Below, piece after piece: positions 29,880 through 41,960 of a DNA stretch of 64,000 bases. This DNA is from Poecilobothrus nobilitatus (taxonomy: Eukaryota; Arthropoda; Insecta; Diptera; Dolichopodidae). The position numbers and the translations under genes were made by a program. The notes beneath the pieces were generated by a model, which worked only from the letters and a program-made list of their open reading frames with translations, made no database searches and was not told where the DNA came from. The stretch covers positions 258,870,492 through 258,934,491 of the forward strand of contig OX352772.1 in NCBI GenBank assembly GCA_947095535.1, written 5' to 3'. Position 1 is the stretch's first letter, and the number at the start of each line of letters is the position of its first letter.

Positions 29880-30175
29880 TTAAATAATTTAACAAAATTG
29901 TTAAGAGTTAGCCCGGAAGTATTCAAACGTAATCCAAAAGCGGGTCCTCGTTCAGATAAGAGAAAACCTCGTAAAAAAGGACGAAGTATGATTGTGCAGA
30001 TACGCCGAAAAAAATTCTATTATTGAGAAAAGCAAAACTAAAATAAAACCGATAACCAAAGAAGATAGTAGGAACTTATAAAAACAAAAAAAAATTAATA
30101 AAAAAAGCAATTGCCAAAAGCAAAAATTTTGTTAGATTCCTGCGGAAGAAGTTGATCAATTTGAATTTGATGTAA
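29880..30175 (+). pseudogene. DDE_1 (pogo/jerky-like) transposase C-terminal tail
   Basis: Reads SPEVFKRNPKAGPRSDKRKP, RKKGRSMI and, after a shift, an EKNSIIEKSKTK-like stretch. A basic PKAGPR/RKKGRS tail is typical of the C-terminus of DDE_1 transposases of insects. It is the part missing from the fragment at 20800-21664 but lies on the opposite strand. Confidence 0.5.
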
Positions 30176-32490
30176 AAAAAAATAATTAATATAATATACC
30201 TATTCATTATTTTTACTTATTTTGATTTTTTTACTTATTCTGAAAAAGTTTTTAACATTGATGACATTCTGATATTATTAGAAGAGGATGAAGAAGTTAT
30301 AATTGAATCAAAAAATGAAAAGAAAGAAACATATAAGAAGAAAAAATTCAAAAGAACAAACACTGAAAGAAAATTTAAAAGGCAGAATAAAAATAAAAGA
30401 AAAAACGAAAATCAGTATAGGTTCAGCTGGTTTTCCAAAAATTAATATCAATAGAGAAGGGAGAAGGCCTTTAAAACGTTCAAAAAAAATAAAATTTTAT
30501 TTAATTTTGATAGTTCTTGTAAGTAATTGAAATTGCTAGTTATCTTTTCTTTTCATTAAGCTTATTTATTAAATACCTACCTAGATAATAAGACTGCAAA
30601 ACACCCAACATCGTTTGTTTCAAGAGAAAGTGGTATTAGTAACAAGAAGTCTAATGTTCGAGATCATTTTACTGAGGCTTTTGGTGAGTTTGGAGAAGAA
30701 AATAATTCAGAGACAATTGAATCAGGGCTTTATTATGTTTGTATCAAGCATATTACAAGAATGGATAGTGGAATTTTATGCTTTATTTGCAAAAAGTTTA
30801 CCATGTGAATTGTGAATTATAAAGAAAATAGATTCCTACCTACCACAGCTTATTAACTTACAATTACAATTCAAATTTATGCAATTGAAATTTCTGTTAT
30901 GTTCTTTTTCTTAATTTATAATAAAATATTTTTTTTTTTCATTATTTTTTAATGTTAAGATTTTTTAAAGTTTACTATTTTGTTTTATTAAATTTATTAT
31001 TTTTATTTATTGTTAGCAAAAATGTAAAGAAACAAAATTTATTTTTGAAATAAAAAGATATGACTTACCTAGTTTATCTTGTTTGAATTACCACTGTCTC
31101 TGTGAATGTAGACACCTGTCTCACTTTATGCAGTATATGACCGACAGCGAAACATTTTATCTTTCCCAATATTTCTTCGTTTATATTTTAAACAGATAAT
31201 TGAAAACCTTTTTTAAATATAGGGTCTGATAGATAATACTTCAAACTTGAAAAATGATGTACTCCCTAAGGAATTGCTTCCAGTTTACATCTAAATATAG
31301 CTTGATAAAAAAAAGTGTCTCACTATTAGACAGTCTCCTTTACCTACTGTGAAACTTGTGAAATACAAAGAGTATTAATCCGTAATATATGTATGTAAAT
31401 AAAATAATGTTAACCAGATAATACAATAATAACCTTGAATATCTCCTATAATATTATAATTTGAAAATAATATAATTTTTAAAATTAAAAAACATAGATA
31501 AAGTTTGGTTTTCTATACCTTTTTTTCCAGTATCAATTTAACCATGGCTCTTCATTTTATAATAGTCTTTTATTTTTTTTCAATTAATTATTAGTTAAAT
31601 ATTTTTCTTTCCAACTGATTTTTTATTGTTATTTTATAGCAAATGATATTATAATTTTTAAAATATACACTTATTATTAATATTTCACATCTAATCACTA
31701 TTTAATTTTTTAAATTCTATTTCTTTTGAAGTGATTGCCACCTTATTTTTACTTGTAAAAACACTTAATATTTGAATATATCACAATACTAATATAAAAG
31801 CAAAACGCAAAACTGCAGAAAAACATAATATGTAAACAAATGTTTTAACGGACAAAAAAATTTTAAAAATTTTGACATTTAAAATTGAAGGAGTTTGCTT
31901 GCATTATACAAAACTCTTTATTCCACGCTACAATCTAAAAAGCTACAAAAAATAAATTTTATATACATTTCGTTAACACATAACGCTTTCATAGATAGTA
32001 GAAAGTTTGGAAACGTTCATCATAAAATGAATAAAGGAGCTATGTTCACACATAACACCGTTATTCATTTACAAAAACTCGAAATAAGTGATTCAAAGCA
32101 GCTATTATAACATTTTCATTCATTAAAAAAAGGCCATTAAAGAAAAATTAATTTGAATGAATGTGGCAGGTGCTTCGTAGTTTAGTAACTTGCAAATAGA
32201 CCTTTTTCCAAAGGAAAACAAAATTAATATGAAACATAACACCTTCTCCAGTTTTTTGTCTCTTAAACTATTAGGCTTTGGTAAACTGGGGTCTTCGTAA
32301 ATGAAAGATAAACATAAAACACCTTCATTTATGTAAAAATACCTGTTTTTCAGAAAATGGCGTTTAACACCTTCATTCACTCGTGTCTTCTTATACACAA
32401 AAAAAAATTTTTTTATTTGCTGTATCATTTTTTATTTCACCTCCTTCAGTTAAATTAAACTGGTGTTGAGATAATATTTTACCATTTTTG
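30176..32490. other. AT-rich interval, no supported gene
   Basis: 30240-30530 has a lysine-rich plus frame (EEDEEVIIESKNEKKETYKK-like) and 30600-30810 one ending GILCFICKKF; both are short, without recognised domains, and could be the rest of the preceding transposon. 31000-31890 shows nothing. 32130-32440 has three copies of aacaccttc on the plus strand without other structure that I can explain. Confidence 0.4.
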
Positions 32491-32499
32491 ACCCGATTA

Positions 32500-32945
32500 C
32501 AATGCTGCAGCAGGGAAAGACGGCATTACAGCGAAGGATATTAAAAATATTAGTGAGTCTATTACACCAATCCTGGTCCATATGCTCTACTCAGGTAAGT
32601 TTCCGACTATATTGAAACAAACTATAATAATAAAATATATATATTCCTGTCCATAAAAGTGGCGATAAGAAGAATGTATCTAAATATAAACCAATATCTT
32701 TTTTGGACACGATCTTATATGAGAAGATCTTTAATAAAAAATTGTCACGTTTGTTAAAGAAACTTGTGGTTTTGATTATCTTCAGTTTGGATTCCAGAAC
32801 GAGCCCAACACTGATGCTGCTCTAGCTGAACTGAATACCTTCATTCACGAAAATATTGATAAGGGGAACTATGTAGGAGCAATTCTCGTTGACATGAAGA
32901 AAGCATTTGATACGATAGATCACGATATTCTTCATGAACATATCT
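32500..32945 (+). pseudogene. LINE RT scrap (5' half of RT)
   Basis: Readable in several frames: AAGKDGITAKDIKNISESIT, MLYSGKFPTILKQT, then DYLQFGFQNEPNTDAALAEL and GAILVDMKKAFDTIDHDIL, the motif with the first catalytic Asp. Many stops. The same LINE family type appears at 56700-57290, where the next RT segment survives. Confidence 0.7.
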
Positions 32946-33187
32946 CTAATATTTATTTATTTATTTCAATATTTCTCAAAAGATCAATTAGCTTGTACAT
33001 CGTTTATGTTTTGTTAAAATTCAATTTCAATTTAGATTTTAGGTAATACAATTTATGTGCAATGGAAAATGTTATATATATGCAGTAAAATAAAAATAAC
33101 ATTTAAAATAAGAATAATTAGCGATAGAAAAATACATGAAAAAAAACAGATGTTGTATAGTATATCTAATAAATAAGGAAGAAATTC

Positions 33188-33229
33188 TGTTTGTTTGTTT
33201 ATTTGTTTGTTTGTTTGTTTGTTTGTTTG
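33188..33229. repeat. (GTTT)n simple repeat near the Helitron 5' end
   Basis: Ten or so gttt units. Poly-CLFV open frames here are artefacts. Such runs are common near the 5' end of insect Helitrons. Confidence 0.9.
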
Positions 33230-33549
33230 TGCCCTTTTCACGTAAAAACCACCAGTCCGATTACAACCAAATTTTGCAGGAACGTTCCTACGACCCCGGA
33301 AAGTGTTATAGGCTATATCGCGTTTCGCTTCATTAACCCATTGCGGCCCGAGAGCCATTTAAAGCCGTTTCGTTTTTTCGTTGTCCTGCCTAAACGGTTT
33401 GCTCGATTAAGTTGAAAATTTGGACAAATTTTCTTCTTGTCATTGGACGGGTACCGAAGAAATTTGGATTCAATATGTTACCCGGATTCGGCCCGGCGGG
33501 CTTCCAAAAAATTTTGTATTTCCGATTTATGTCCAATTTTGTATGGTGG

Positions 33550-34290
33550 TTTTATGGTCTGAAAAAAAGCCTGTGACAAGTTTTTATGAAGATCCGGTAA
33601 CCCGTTTGGGCATGAGAGCCGAACGAAGTTCATTAAATATTTCCGTTGTCCTGCTTAAAGGGTTTGACCAATTGAGTTGAAAATATACAATAGTGTAGCT
33701 CTTTACCACAGGAGCGCACTAAGTTTATATGGTTACGATCCATTAACCCGTTTCGGCACCAGGGGTCAGTGAAGTTTTGTAATTTACTTAGTTGTCGCAC
33801 TTAAACTGTTTGACCAATTGAGTTAAAAATTTATCAAAGTGTAGCTCTTTACCACAGGAGCTCACTGAATTGATTTGGTTACGATCCATTAACCCGTTTC
33901 GGCACCAGCACTCAATGAAATTTTTCAATTTCTTTGTTGTCGCGCTTAAACGGGTTTGCCAATTGAATTGAAAATTTACAAAAGTGTAGCTCTTTACCAC
34001 AGGAGCTCACTGAGGTGATTTGGTTACGATCCATTAACCCGTTTCGGCACCAGGGCTCAATAAAAATTTTTAATTTCTTTGTTGTCGCACTTAAACGGTT
34101 TTACCAATTGAGTTGAAAATTTACAAAAGTGTAGGTCTTTATAACCAAAGCTTTCTGAGTTTATTTGGTTACGATACATTAACCCATCAGGCTTCAGGCC
34201 ATGAAATTCTCATTTTTTATTATTGTACTTAAACGATTTGACCAATGGAAAATTTGTACAAGTATTGCACTTTGGCAGACAAACTCATTC
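33550..34290 (+). repeat. Minisatellite of about 145 bp inside the Helitron
   Basis: Units start with gtgtagctctttaccacagg at 33694, 33841, 33984 and 34127 (spacing 147, 143, 143). Each continues with ggttacgatccattaacccg and a gttgtcgcacttaaacggtt-like end. Diverged partial units flank both sides. The copies differ by point changes, so the array is not recent. Confidence 0.85.
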
Positions 34291-35221
34291 AATAAATTTT
34301 GTTGTGATACATTAACACATTTCGACACGATAGACTGTCAAAAAAAAATTTTGTTTCTAATTTCTGTCTAATTTGGCAGAATGAATTTACGGTTAAATTA
34401 GGCCTGTGACAAAATGTTTGTTAACGTTTGTTAACCCATTTCCGCACGAGCACTTATTAATAATATTTTGCCTAATTATGTGTATTGTTATTATTATTAA
34501 AAAGATATTTCCAACATTCCTTACTTTTATCTATACTGTTTCTAATATTCCATAAAAACCTCTCAATGCAAATTTCTAATATAGAACAGTAATTAAAGTA
34601 ACATTATTAAGTATCTTAAGAATACTGTGTTTAAGTCTTAACAACATAACATTTTCGGCCGTTGTTTGAAAACAGAAACAATCTCCTACATTAGACAATC
34701 ATCATGTCATCATTCAGAAATGCATTACTTACATGTGGTCTTTACATGTGGTCTACCTATATAAAATGCATGTGTATAACATGTTTCCCATAAAATATTG
34801 AAATATGTGCATATAGTATGTATAATATCCGTATATTTAAAAATACTATAAACTTAATCAATTAAATTAGAAAACATATTCACATTTCTGTACATCATTT
34901 AATCAAAAATGCGTACATACATATTTAAAGAACAGAAAACCTTACATTCTTATCCATATACAATTTTTAACCAATCAATTAGGAAAAATAATTAGAAAAA
35001 CTAAAGGTAAAAAAATTCTGGTTGATTTATAAGGTAAAAAACAGTCACGTATTTTTTATATTGAAAATATGTTAAACAGAACCTGAAATGTACGCATTTA
35101 AAAAGAAGTGGGATCTCCAACGGTGAGGGTACATAAAAAAGTTGTTCTACAACATTACTCTTTTAAGAGACCTATGCATAGTTAATATTTCATTGCTCTT
35201 TATTAAACAGTATATAAGTTT

Positions 35222-35570
35222 TAGCAGACGAAGGGACAGAGCGAACTTAATAACAAATTTTTCAAAATGTGCTTAGAAGGATAATTCACCAAAACATGAA
35301 GTGACATTACTTACAAAAAAAAAATTGATTACATTATGGTCTTTTATAATTTAAATACGATTTTATGTTTCGGTATTAACGAATATTAATGAATATATAA
35401 GTTTTGTAAACAAACGGAGGGACAGAGCGAACCTAATAGCAAATTTTTCAAAATGCGCTTAAAAGGATAATTCACAAAAACATGAAGTGACATTACTTAC
35501 CAAAAAAAATGTATTACATTATGGTCTTTTATAATTGAAATGCGATTTTATGTCTCAGCATTAAAGAATA
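35222..35570 (+). repeat. Tandem duplication of about 178 bp inside the Helitron
   Basis: Two copies share gggacagagcgaac (35234 and 35412), aaggataattcac, acatgaagtgacattactta and attacattatggtcttttat at the same offsets. No coding signal. Confidence 0.8.
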
Positions 35571-35944
35571 TATTGAGGAAATTCACTTCGCCGTAATTGT
35601 GTACTCAATAGATTATTGATTTCTTTAAAAATTTTTTGTAGAAGAATTGCCTCTAATTCTTGGCTCTGTTTATTCAATTTAACTAAATCTAATAAAAAAT
35701 AGAATATAAACTACCAGCATCTGTAAATGCATACTATAAGTTAACTATATTAATTAAATTATATTAACGCAGAAACAAAAGTTAATAATTTTTATTTCAT
35801 AAAGCCAATAAAATACTCCGGGCAACGCCGGGTACTCTGCTAGTATATAAATATAACTAACAAACAAAAAAAGAACAAAGATAAAATAATTAAAAATTCG
35901 AAAAACAAATTTATAATATTGTACAGTAAACTTAACAATTAACC

Positions 35945-36268
35945 AGGTACCCCTGATGTTTTTTTTTTTTTTATGATATTAATTTTTTTTTTCTTTATAT
36001 GATATTAATATTTTGATAAATAAAAATGTTTACATTCTTTTTTAAATTTTTTGCTAGGTAATTTTTTTAAAGTGCTGTGTATACTATTATACATTGTTAT
36101 TGTTGTGATTTGATACCATGTTTTTGAAGATCAGCTGGACGCCGTATATTTGACGCTTTTCTTGTTTTATACTCATGAATGTGATTATTTCTTTCTATTG
36201 TCGTGTTTGTTTTTATCGAAGTTGTGTTGATATTATGTAGGTGCGTTATTTGTATTAAGTTTTAATAA
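35945..36268 (-). pseudogene. 3' end of LINE 4 (RT C-terminus and 3' UTR)
   Basis: The minus frame reads QITHLHNINTTSIKTNTTIE, RNNHIHEYKTRKASNIRRPA and ends near STLKKLPSKKFKKECKHFY, a typical end of Jockey/CR1 RT. It resumes on the other side of the transposon 36269-38942. The tail has poly-A on the minus strand around 35957-35972. Confidence 0.65.
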
Positions 36269-38942
36269 ATCGGTTATTGTATAAAGGAAACAAGTCCACT
36301 TTTAGTCCAAAACAAACTGAGATATAAATTTTTTAGATTTTAAATAGACACTTTAATTTGTCTAAAAACGAAACTTGTACATTCTATACTTACTATAATA
36401 ATAGCCTTAGAAAATTTTAGTTATTGTATAATATTTAGTTATCGTTTATACAATCAATTCTTTTTAGTTGAACCGTTATGTGTCAAAATTCAAAATATGT
36501 TTTGATATGCAGTTTAAGATTCAGTAATATTTAATGAGTGAAATAATATTGTTTATTATTAAGTGTTTAAAATAAAGCTATTATTAAATTATTAATTTCT
36601 TAATAATATATAATAATATAATTAAAAAAATGTTGAGTGATAGCAGTAGTAAAGATTCACAGCCTTCCAAAAAGAGAAAGGGTTTTCGGAACAAAAATTT
36701 GTATAAAAATAATATTCGAATCAAAACTCGTTTAAATGGAGTTTGATATATTAGCCAAAATAAAATAGAAAAATCTGCGAAGACAATTTTATATAATAGT
36801 TGTGGGTAAGTGTACAAAATGTACAATAATTTATTAATGCTATATAGACAGAATGTAAATTTAAATTTCAACACCTTAGTTGCCGATTAAAATGTATGGA
36901 CAAATTTTCACTGGATGAAAAGTACGCTATTTTTCTGTATTCTGACATATCTAAAAATGACACATTTCACTCATTCAAAGACACATTTTTAATTGATCTT
37001 TTGGAAACGTAATCAATCACTAGGCAGAGATTAAAAAATGAAAATTGAAAACAAGAAAGGCGATCTAATTTTATATATCGCGTGTTAAATGGACAAAACA
37101 GGATTTAAGTATGTAAAACAGCATTTTTAGGCCTCTACGCTTTGTCAGATAAAGCAGTATTTCGCTTTACTTGCTCATTTTAAGTGAAAAATTGCCTCAA
37201 GATAACCGAGGTAGACATCTTAAACGCGGTAATGCTTTACGAGAAGCTGTTATTTTAAAAATTGATGAGCACATCCGTTCTTATGCCAAGAAGGAAACTC
37301 ATTATAGTAATAAGGCTATAACATACTTAGATTCTCAAGTGAAAGTAAAAATAATGTATGAAATGTTTTGCACTAAATATAACGGCATTGCAGGTATTGT
37401 AAAGTACGAGTACTAGCTAAAATACTTTAACGAAAATTATGGATATAAATTTGGAAGACCACAGATAGATGTTTGTCCAACATGTGAAGAACTTTTTGTT
37501 GAAATAAAGTCTACAATGTTAAACGAAACTGCAAAACGTGTAGCTGCAGCAGAATTGATTATACATAAAAGGAGAGCTTCAAATTTTTATAAAAAGCTAC
37601 AGCATGTAAAGGAATTATGCCGACAAAACAAAATGTTGGTGGCATCGTATTTGATTATATGCTAAATTTACCAGTACCCTTTATGCCGATAAATCATATG
37701 TTTTATCTTTGGAAACTTTGGATGTATTTATTCGGAATACACGATCTCAAGAACAATACTTCAAAATGCATACTTATCATGAAGGAATTGCGCAAAAAGG
37801 AGCAAAAGAGGTAGCCAGTTTTGTAGAAGATTACATTAAAAATTATGTAAACGAAAACATTACTAACACGTTTTCAGTGATGCTTGCCCTGGCCAAAATC
37901 GGAATCATACAATGATTCTGTTCTCGCTAAGTCTTACAATAAATAAAAGATTTGAAGTAATACATCACTATTTTCCCGTTCGTGGCCACTCTTTCCTTCC
38001 ATGTGATAGAGATTTTGGTCTTATTAAAAGAATGATAAAAAAGCATGATCGAATATATATTGTATCTTAGTATATTTCTTTGATTAAAAATGCAAAAAAG
38101 ATAAATAAATTTGTTTTGAAAGAAATAAATACGAGAGATATATTAGATTTTACATCATGGTGGCCTAAATATTTTAAGAAAAATACTAAAAGTATCGTTG
38201 TTGGAAAAGAAAAGTCTAAAGAATCATTTGCCATATCTAAATATCGACATTTCATTTATAATAGTCAAAATTCAGGATACGTAATGGCAAAAGATTATAT
38301 TGATGGATTCTTATCATTAAAAGTCTATTTATCGAAAAGCGCAGAAACGTTGGCTTCAAAAGAACTAGCTTATAATGAAAGAGTCCCTATTAAAAAAAGT
38401 AAACTGGATGATGTAGCAAACATCATTTAATATATTCCTGAAGAGAACAAACTATTTTACCAAGAGTTTTCAATGACCTTCAACTAATAATGATGAATAC
38501 GATTCCGAATAGTTTTATGTATTTTACAAATTAATGTACTATTTTAGTTATAAACGAATGATTTTATTTTTCTTTTATTTCATAATTTATAATTTACTTA
38601 AAATGGATTCAAATAAAAATAAATTTTTTTATATCAGTTTCTAGTAGATTTTCCATAAAAACAGTAATAATTCATGGTTTATTTTATAAAAGAAACAAGT
38701 CCACTGGTTAAAACCTAATCAAAAAGGCCTTCTATTATAAAAAATCATATAAATAGAAGATTATTATATCCTTCTATTATAAAAAATCCTTTCTTGATAG
38801 GATTTCAGTTGAGCGCACAAGTAGCAGTTTTTCATCTATGGCGCGAAAATTGATCGGACTTTTCATTTAACAGATATTTAGTTTTTATTAATTTTCTCAA
38901 AACTATGTCTAATGGACTTGTTTCCTTTATACAATAACCGAT
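36269..38942 (+). mobile_element. Inverted-repeat DNA transposon of unassigned superfamily
   Basis: The terminal inverted repeat of about 30 bp begins atcggttattgtataaagg at 36269 and continues gaaacaagtcca; the same is read on the minus strand from 38942. It sits inside LINE 4, whose reading resumes on both sides. TTAA occurs a few bases outside each end (36262-36265 and 38945-38948), a possible target duplication but not flush with the repeats. A further direct copy of aaagaaacaagtccac lies at about 38690. It carries one broken gene. Confidence 0.75.
36630..38490 (+). pseudogene. Transposase-like gene of the inverted-repeat element
   Basis: Exon-like start MLSDSSSKDSQPSKKRKGFR at 36630, ending at a GTAAGT near 36804. 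Further frames: GRHLKRGNALREAVILKIDE with HIRSYAKKETHYSN (37200-37416), FGRPQIDVCPTCEELFVEIK with a CxxC, an LPVPFMPINHMFYL-like block, SDACPGQNRNH, VRGHSFLPCDRDFGLIKRMI (about 37980-38040) and a tail to 38490. The RGRH/HYS/CxxC/GHSFLPCDRDFG order recurs in many insect genomes as transposase-derived ORFs; I cannot name the superfamily with certainty (Sola-like is possible). At least four stops or shifts. Confidence 0.6.
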
Positions 38943-40748
38943 TCTTAATTTTAATATCCTCAAGTCTTGTGCATTTCTATTGTTGGTGTTCTATTATGTA
39001 AGGCAAAAAGATTTTTTAAAGCTTTGTTTTGGATTGTTTGAAGAGCGTTCATATTTTTAGCATATCTATTTTCCCAGACTCCGACACCATAAGTCAGCGT
39101 ACCATGAAAAAGGCTATAGTATGTTAAAATTTTAATTTTTTTTGGTAGCCATTTTCCTATTTTATTTGAATACTCTCGCTATCCTTCTTGTTTTTTTCAT
39201 GACATTATTTATATGAGAGTTCCAAGTAATTTCGTCGTCTATTATTACACCAAGATATTTATAATTACGTGCTTTTTCAATTTATAATGTAGGTTTATTC
39301 CGCTTACATTTTTGGATTTAAATAACATGTATTTTGTTTTATTGACCTTTATAGTAAGTTTTTGACGAGACATCCACTTATGAATTTTTTGCATATCATG
39401 ATTTATTTTTGTTCTAAGTTTTCATAACTATCTTCTCCGTAGGCAATAGCTATATGATCTGCATAGAGGAATGCTTGACCATTTAGTTGCAGTTTTGAAA
39501 AGTTATACATAAAACATGAAAAGAGGCATGGTCCTAGTGAGCTTCCTTGGGTCACTCCATAGTTAAATGTTTTTTTTGGCTGTTGACTCCATCGCTCTCT
39601 GCATACTGAACTCTGTTCTGAATATAGCTTTCGAACCACTTTAAACTTACACCAGTAACTCCACATTCAAACAGGATCTTTAATAAGATTTTCCTGCCCA
39701 CTGAGTCAAACGCTTTAGATAAATCATAGAACACTAAACATGTTTTCTTTCCGCTATTTATTGAAGTTTGAACATGCGTTATAACATCAAATAGCGCAGC
39801 AGTTGTGTTCGAATTTTTAGTAAAACCATACTGAATTTTACTAATGAAATTGTTTTCCTTTAAATAGCTTGTGAGTTGATTATTTACACATGTTTCGATT
39901 AATTTACTTAGCGTAGATGCTATTGTTATTGGTCGAAAATTATTGACGTCGTTTTTATCTCCTTCTTTTTTATAAATTGGAATTACTCTTGTTATCTTCA
40001 GTTTTGATGGAACAATACCACTTTTAAGTGATGAGTTTATTAAAGCTGTAATCGGTTTACTTAGTTCATTTTTACATGCTTTTAGAATTGAATTAGATAT
40101 TCCTTCAGCACTTTGACTTTTCGTTGAAGAGAGACTATTTCTAATTTTATTGTTTACATTCGTTAATGTTCTGAAATATACAAAGTTTTTCTTTGTTTGC
40201 ATTCTTGGTATACAAAAAGTGTTGAATTTCTGAGCCATTTCTTCCTCTATGCTGCAATATTGATTGTTGAGTTTGTTTATTTCATTATATTTTTCTTTTA
40301 ATTCGATGCTTTGGTTGTTAAAATACTCACTGCTTCGACTATTACTCGTTCCATTACTAGCTATTTCTTTAACAATATTCCAGTTTTTTTGTGGATTCTT
40401 TAAGCATTTATTAAACTTCGCTCGTCATATTCCTTACATTTTTTACGTTTGATGGCTGTAAGCTTATTTAGCCAAAAGTGATATTTTTCTTTGTATTCAA
40501 TATTATTATAATTTTGCTTATGCTTACGATGGGAGTAATTTTTTGTTTTCATAAGTTTTATACACTCATTGTCGATCTATCGTTTTGAATATTTTATTTT
40601 TTAATTTGTTTCTCATTTTGTTGAACTATTGATGCAACTTTTCATTTTATCTACTATATTATTATAAAATTCGCTGGCAACAATAGAAGAAATGTTGATA
40701 GGGTAGTTTAATAAATGACTTTTAACCATATTGATATTTGTATGTTTT
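38943..40748 (-). pseudogene. LINE 4 reverse transcriptase region (minus)
   Basis: The frame 40238-39552 has SAEGISNSILKACKNELSKP, IPIYKKEGDKNDVNNFRPIT, QYGFTKNSNTTAALFDV and FYDLSKAFDSVGR. The next (39666-39403) has VTQGSSLGPCLF and FLYADHIAIAY, where the active-site YADD is YADH. Downstream pieces (NKTKYMLFKSKN, LQTIQNKALKNLFALHN) reach the transposon at 38942. The linker and upstream part (40748-40240) is also readable in pieces. It is the same family as LINE 1. Confidence 0.8.
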
Positions 40749-40754
40749 GAAGTT
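40749..40754. repeat. Left target-site duplication of Polinton B (gaagtt)
   Basis: gaagtt precedes AGTAGG at 40755; gatgtt follows the other end (56571-56576). Five of six bases match, so one has mutated. The flanking LINE 4 frame resumes across the element, supporting a single insertion. Confidence 0.75.
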
Positions 40755-41960
40755 AGTAGGTGGGGATGGGAAAAAATAATAATAATTGCACCTGCACTTG
40801 GGGATGGGAAAAAATCATGCCATATCGCACCGAAGACTACGCTCACTGACTTACATTTTGATTGATGGGTTTAATGTAGGTTATGCTTGGTTAGTAGGTC
40901 AAGACTTGTTTTGATAGTTTTGGTTTAGGTTTTAAGTTAGGTTGTATGTGTGGGTTGTTAACTTATAAGTTCCAAATAGTTTTATAATAGGAAGTGAAGG
41001 TTGTTGATATTGTGTAAGTTGTCAGACAGGGTTAATGAACTGAACAATTGATTTTATGTATCTTGGTTACTATAAGCCAAAAATTTATTTTGGTTTAGGT
41101 TTTAAGTTAGGTTGTATGTGTGGGTTGTTAACTTATAAGTTCCAAATGGTTGTATAGTAGGAAGTCAAGTGTTAAGCAATTTGAAGTAGGTCCGCCCTTA
41201 ATAAACAAAATTGTATACCTGGTTTAAATACTAGACGCACATATAAAAGTAGTAACAAAATTTCTTATATGAATTTCTTATAAAAACAGAAATTATAAAT
41301 TTTTTATAAATTTGTTATAAAAACAGAAAATTTTTTTTTGTTTTTAAATCTATACAGAGCATCTTTAAAATTGAAAAGAAAAAAATGTTGCATTTAAATG
41401 AAATGAAAATAAAAAACTTGTTCTTTATAATAGCAAAATAATGTACCTACCTACCTTCTTTGAAAAATGTGTAGAGTAAAAAAAAAAAGTAAGGCTTAAA
41501 TAAATTTTTTAACATTCTAGTTTTAAAAGAATAATAATTAAAACTTTTATTTTATTTTTTGTTTTATACGCAAATGTAAATTTATTAAAAAAATTTTTAA
41601 TATAAAAATAAAAAACAGGAAAAATTTTTTTATTTTTAAATCTACAGCGCATCTTTAAATTTGAAAAGAAAAGGTGTAATCCTGTTTTTTTTTTTTTTTC
41701 TGTTAGCATAAAGAAAAAAAATTAAAGTAAGATATAGATTTTTTTTTTGCTTACATAAAAATGTGGTCCCTTCTGTATAGAAGAATTTATAGAAGAATAG
41801 AGAAAACGAAAGTCATTAATTAGCTGACTGCATGTCGTGTAAGATATTTTTTTATTTTTAAGTAAGAATATTCAAAAAATATGAATAAAAAGAAAACAAA
41901 CAGCAAATCAAAAATATGGAACTAATTAAACTAAAGATATACTCTTTGATATGCATGTTT
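40755..41960 (+). repeat. Left terminal repeat of Polinton B with rearranged tip
   Basis: From about 40795 it matches the left repeat of Polinton A and, for a few hundred bases, the inverted right end (56315-56570). The outermost 60 bases are altered: ggggatgggaaaaaat occurs twice (40762 and about 40802), so a partial duplication of about 34 bp sits next to the AGTAGGT tip. The DNA from 41960 to 42550 is AT-rich with the shared 100-bp duplication and no gene. Confidence 0.7.

Larger units (their letters stand above)
28059..29895 (+). mobile_element. 3' fragment of a Copia-like LTR element
   Basis: Starts directly after the LINE poly-A within the Copia RT and runs through RNase H to a polypurine tract (ttgagggagag, about 29622-29632) and a probable 3' LTR start TGTAAAAC at 29634. 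The LTR end near 29895 is a guess. Gag, integrase and the 5' LTR are not in the window. Confidence 0.7.
33165..35843 (+). mobile_element. Non-autonomous Helitron
   Basis: The 5' end TCTAATAAATAAGG is preceded by A (33164). The 3' end is the hairpin around ccgggcaacgccgggta followed by tctgCTAG at 35840-35843 and then T. TC start, hairpin, CTRR end and A/T insertion site are the Helitron hallmarks. The 2.7 kb contain no Rep/helicase, so it would move in trans. It holds a GTTT run, a 145-bp tandem array and a 175-bp duplication. 34300-35200 has no further structure that I see. Confidence 0.75.

Noticed and set aside
30303..30815. Possible host gene (lysine-rich ORF and CxxC-like ORF)
   Set aside because: Short, low-complexity, no recognised domain, interrupted by stops; more likely the remains of the adjacent transposon.
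31895..32428. ORFs on both strands with repeated aacaccttc
   Set aside because: Neither frame resembles a known family; the repeats are too few and too scattered to define an element.
33136..33415. Open frames rich in CLFVCLFV on both strands
   Set aside because: They translate the GTTT run and the Helitron body and are not genes.
33694..34280. CRISPR-like regular repeats
   Set aside because: Units of about 145 bp are contiguous without distinct spacers and lie in a Helitron in eukaryotic DNA; this is a minisatellite.
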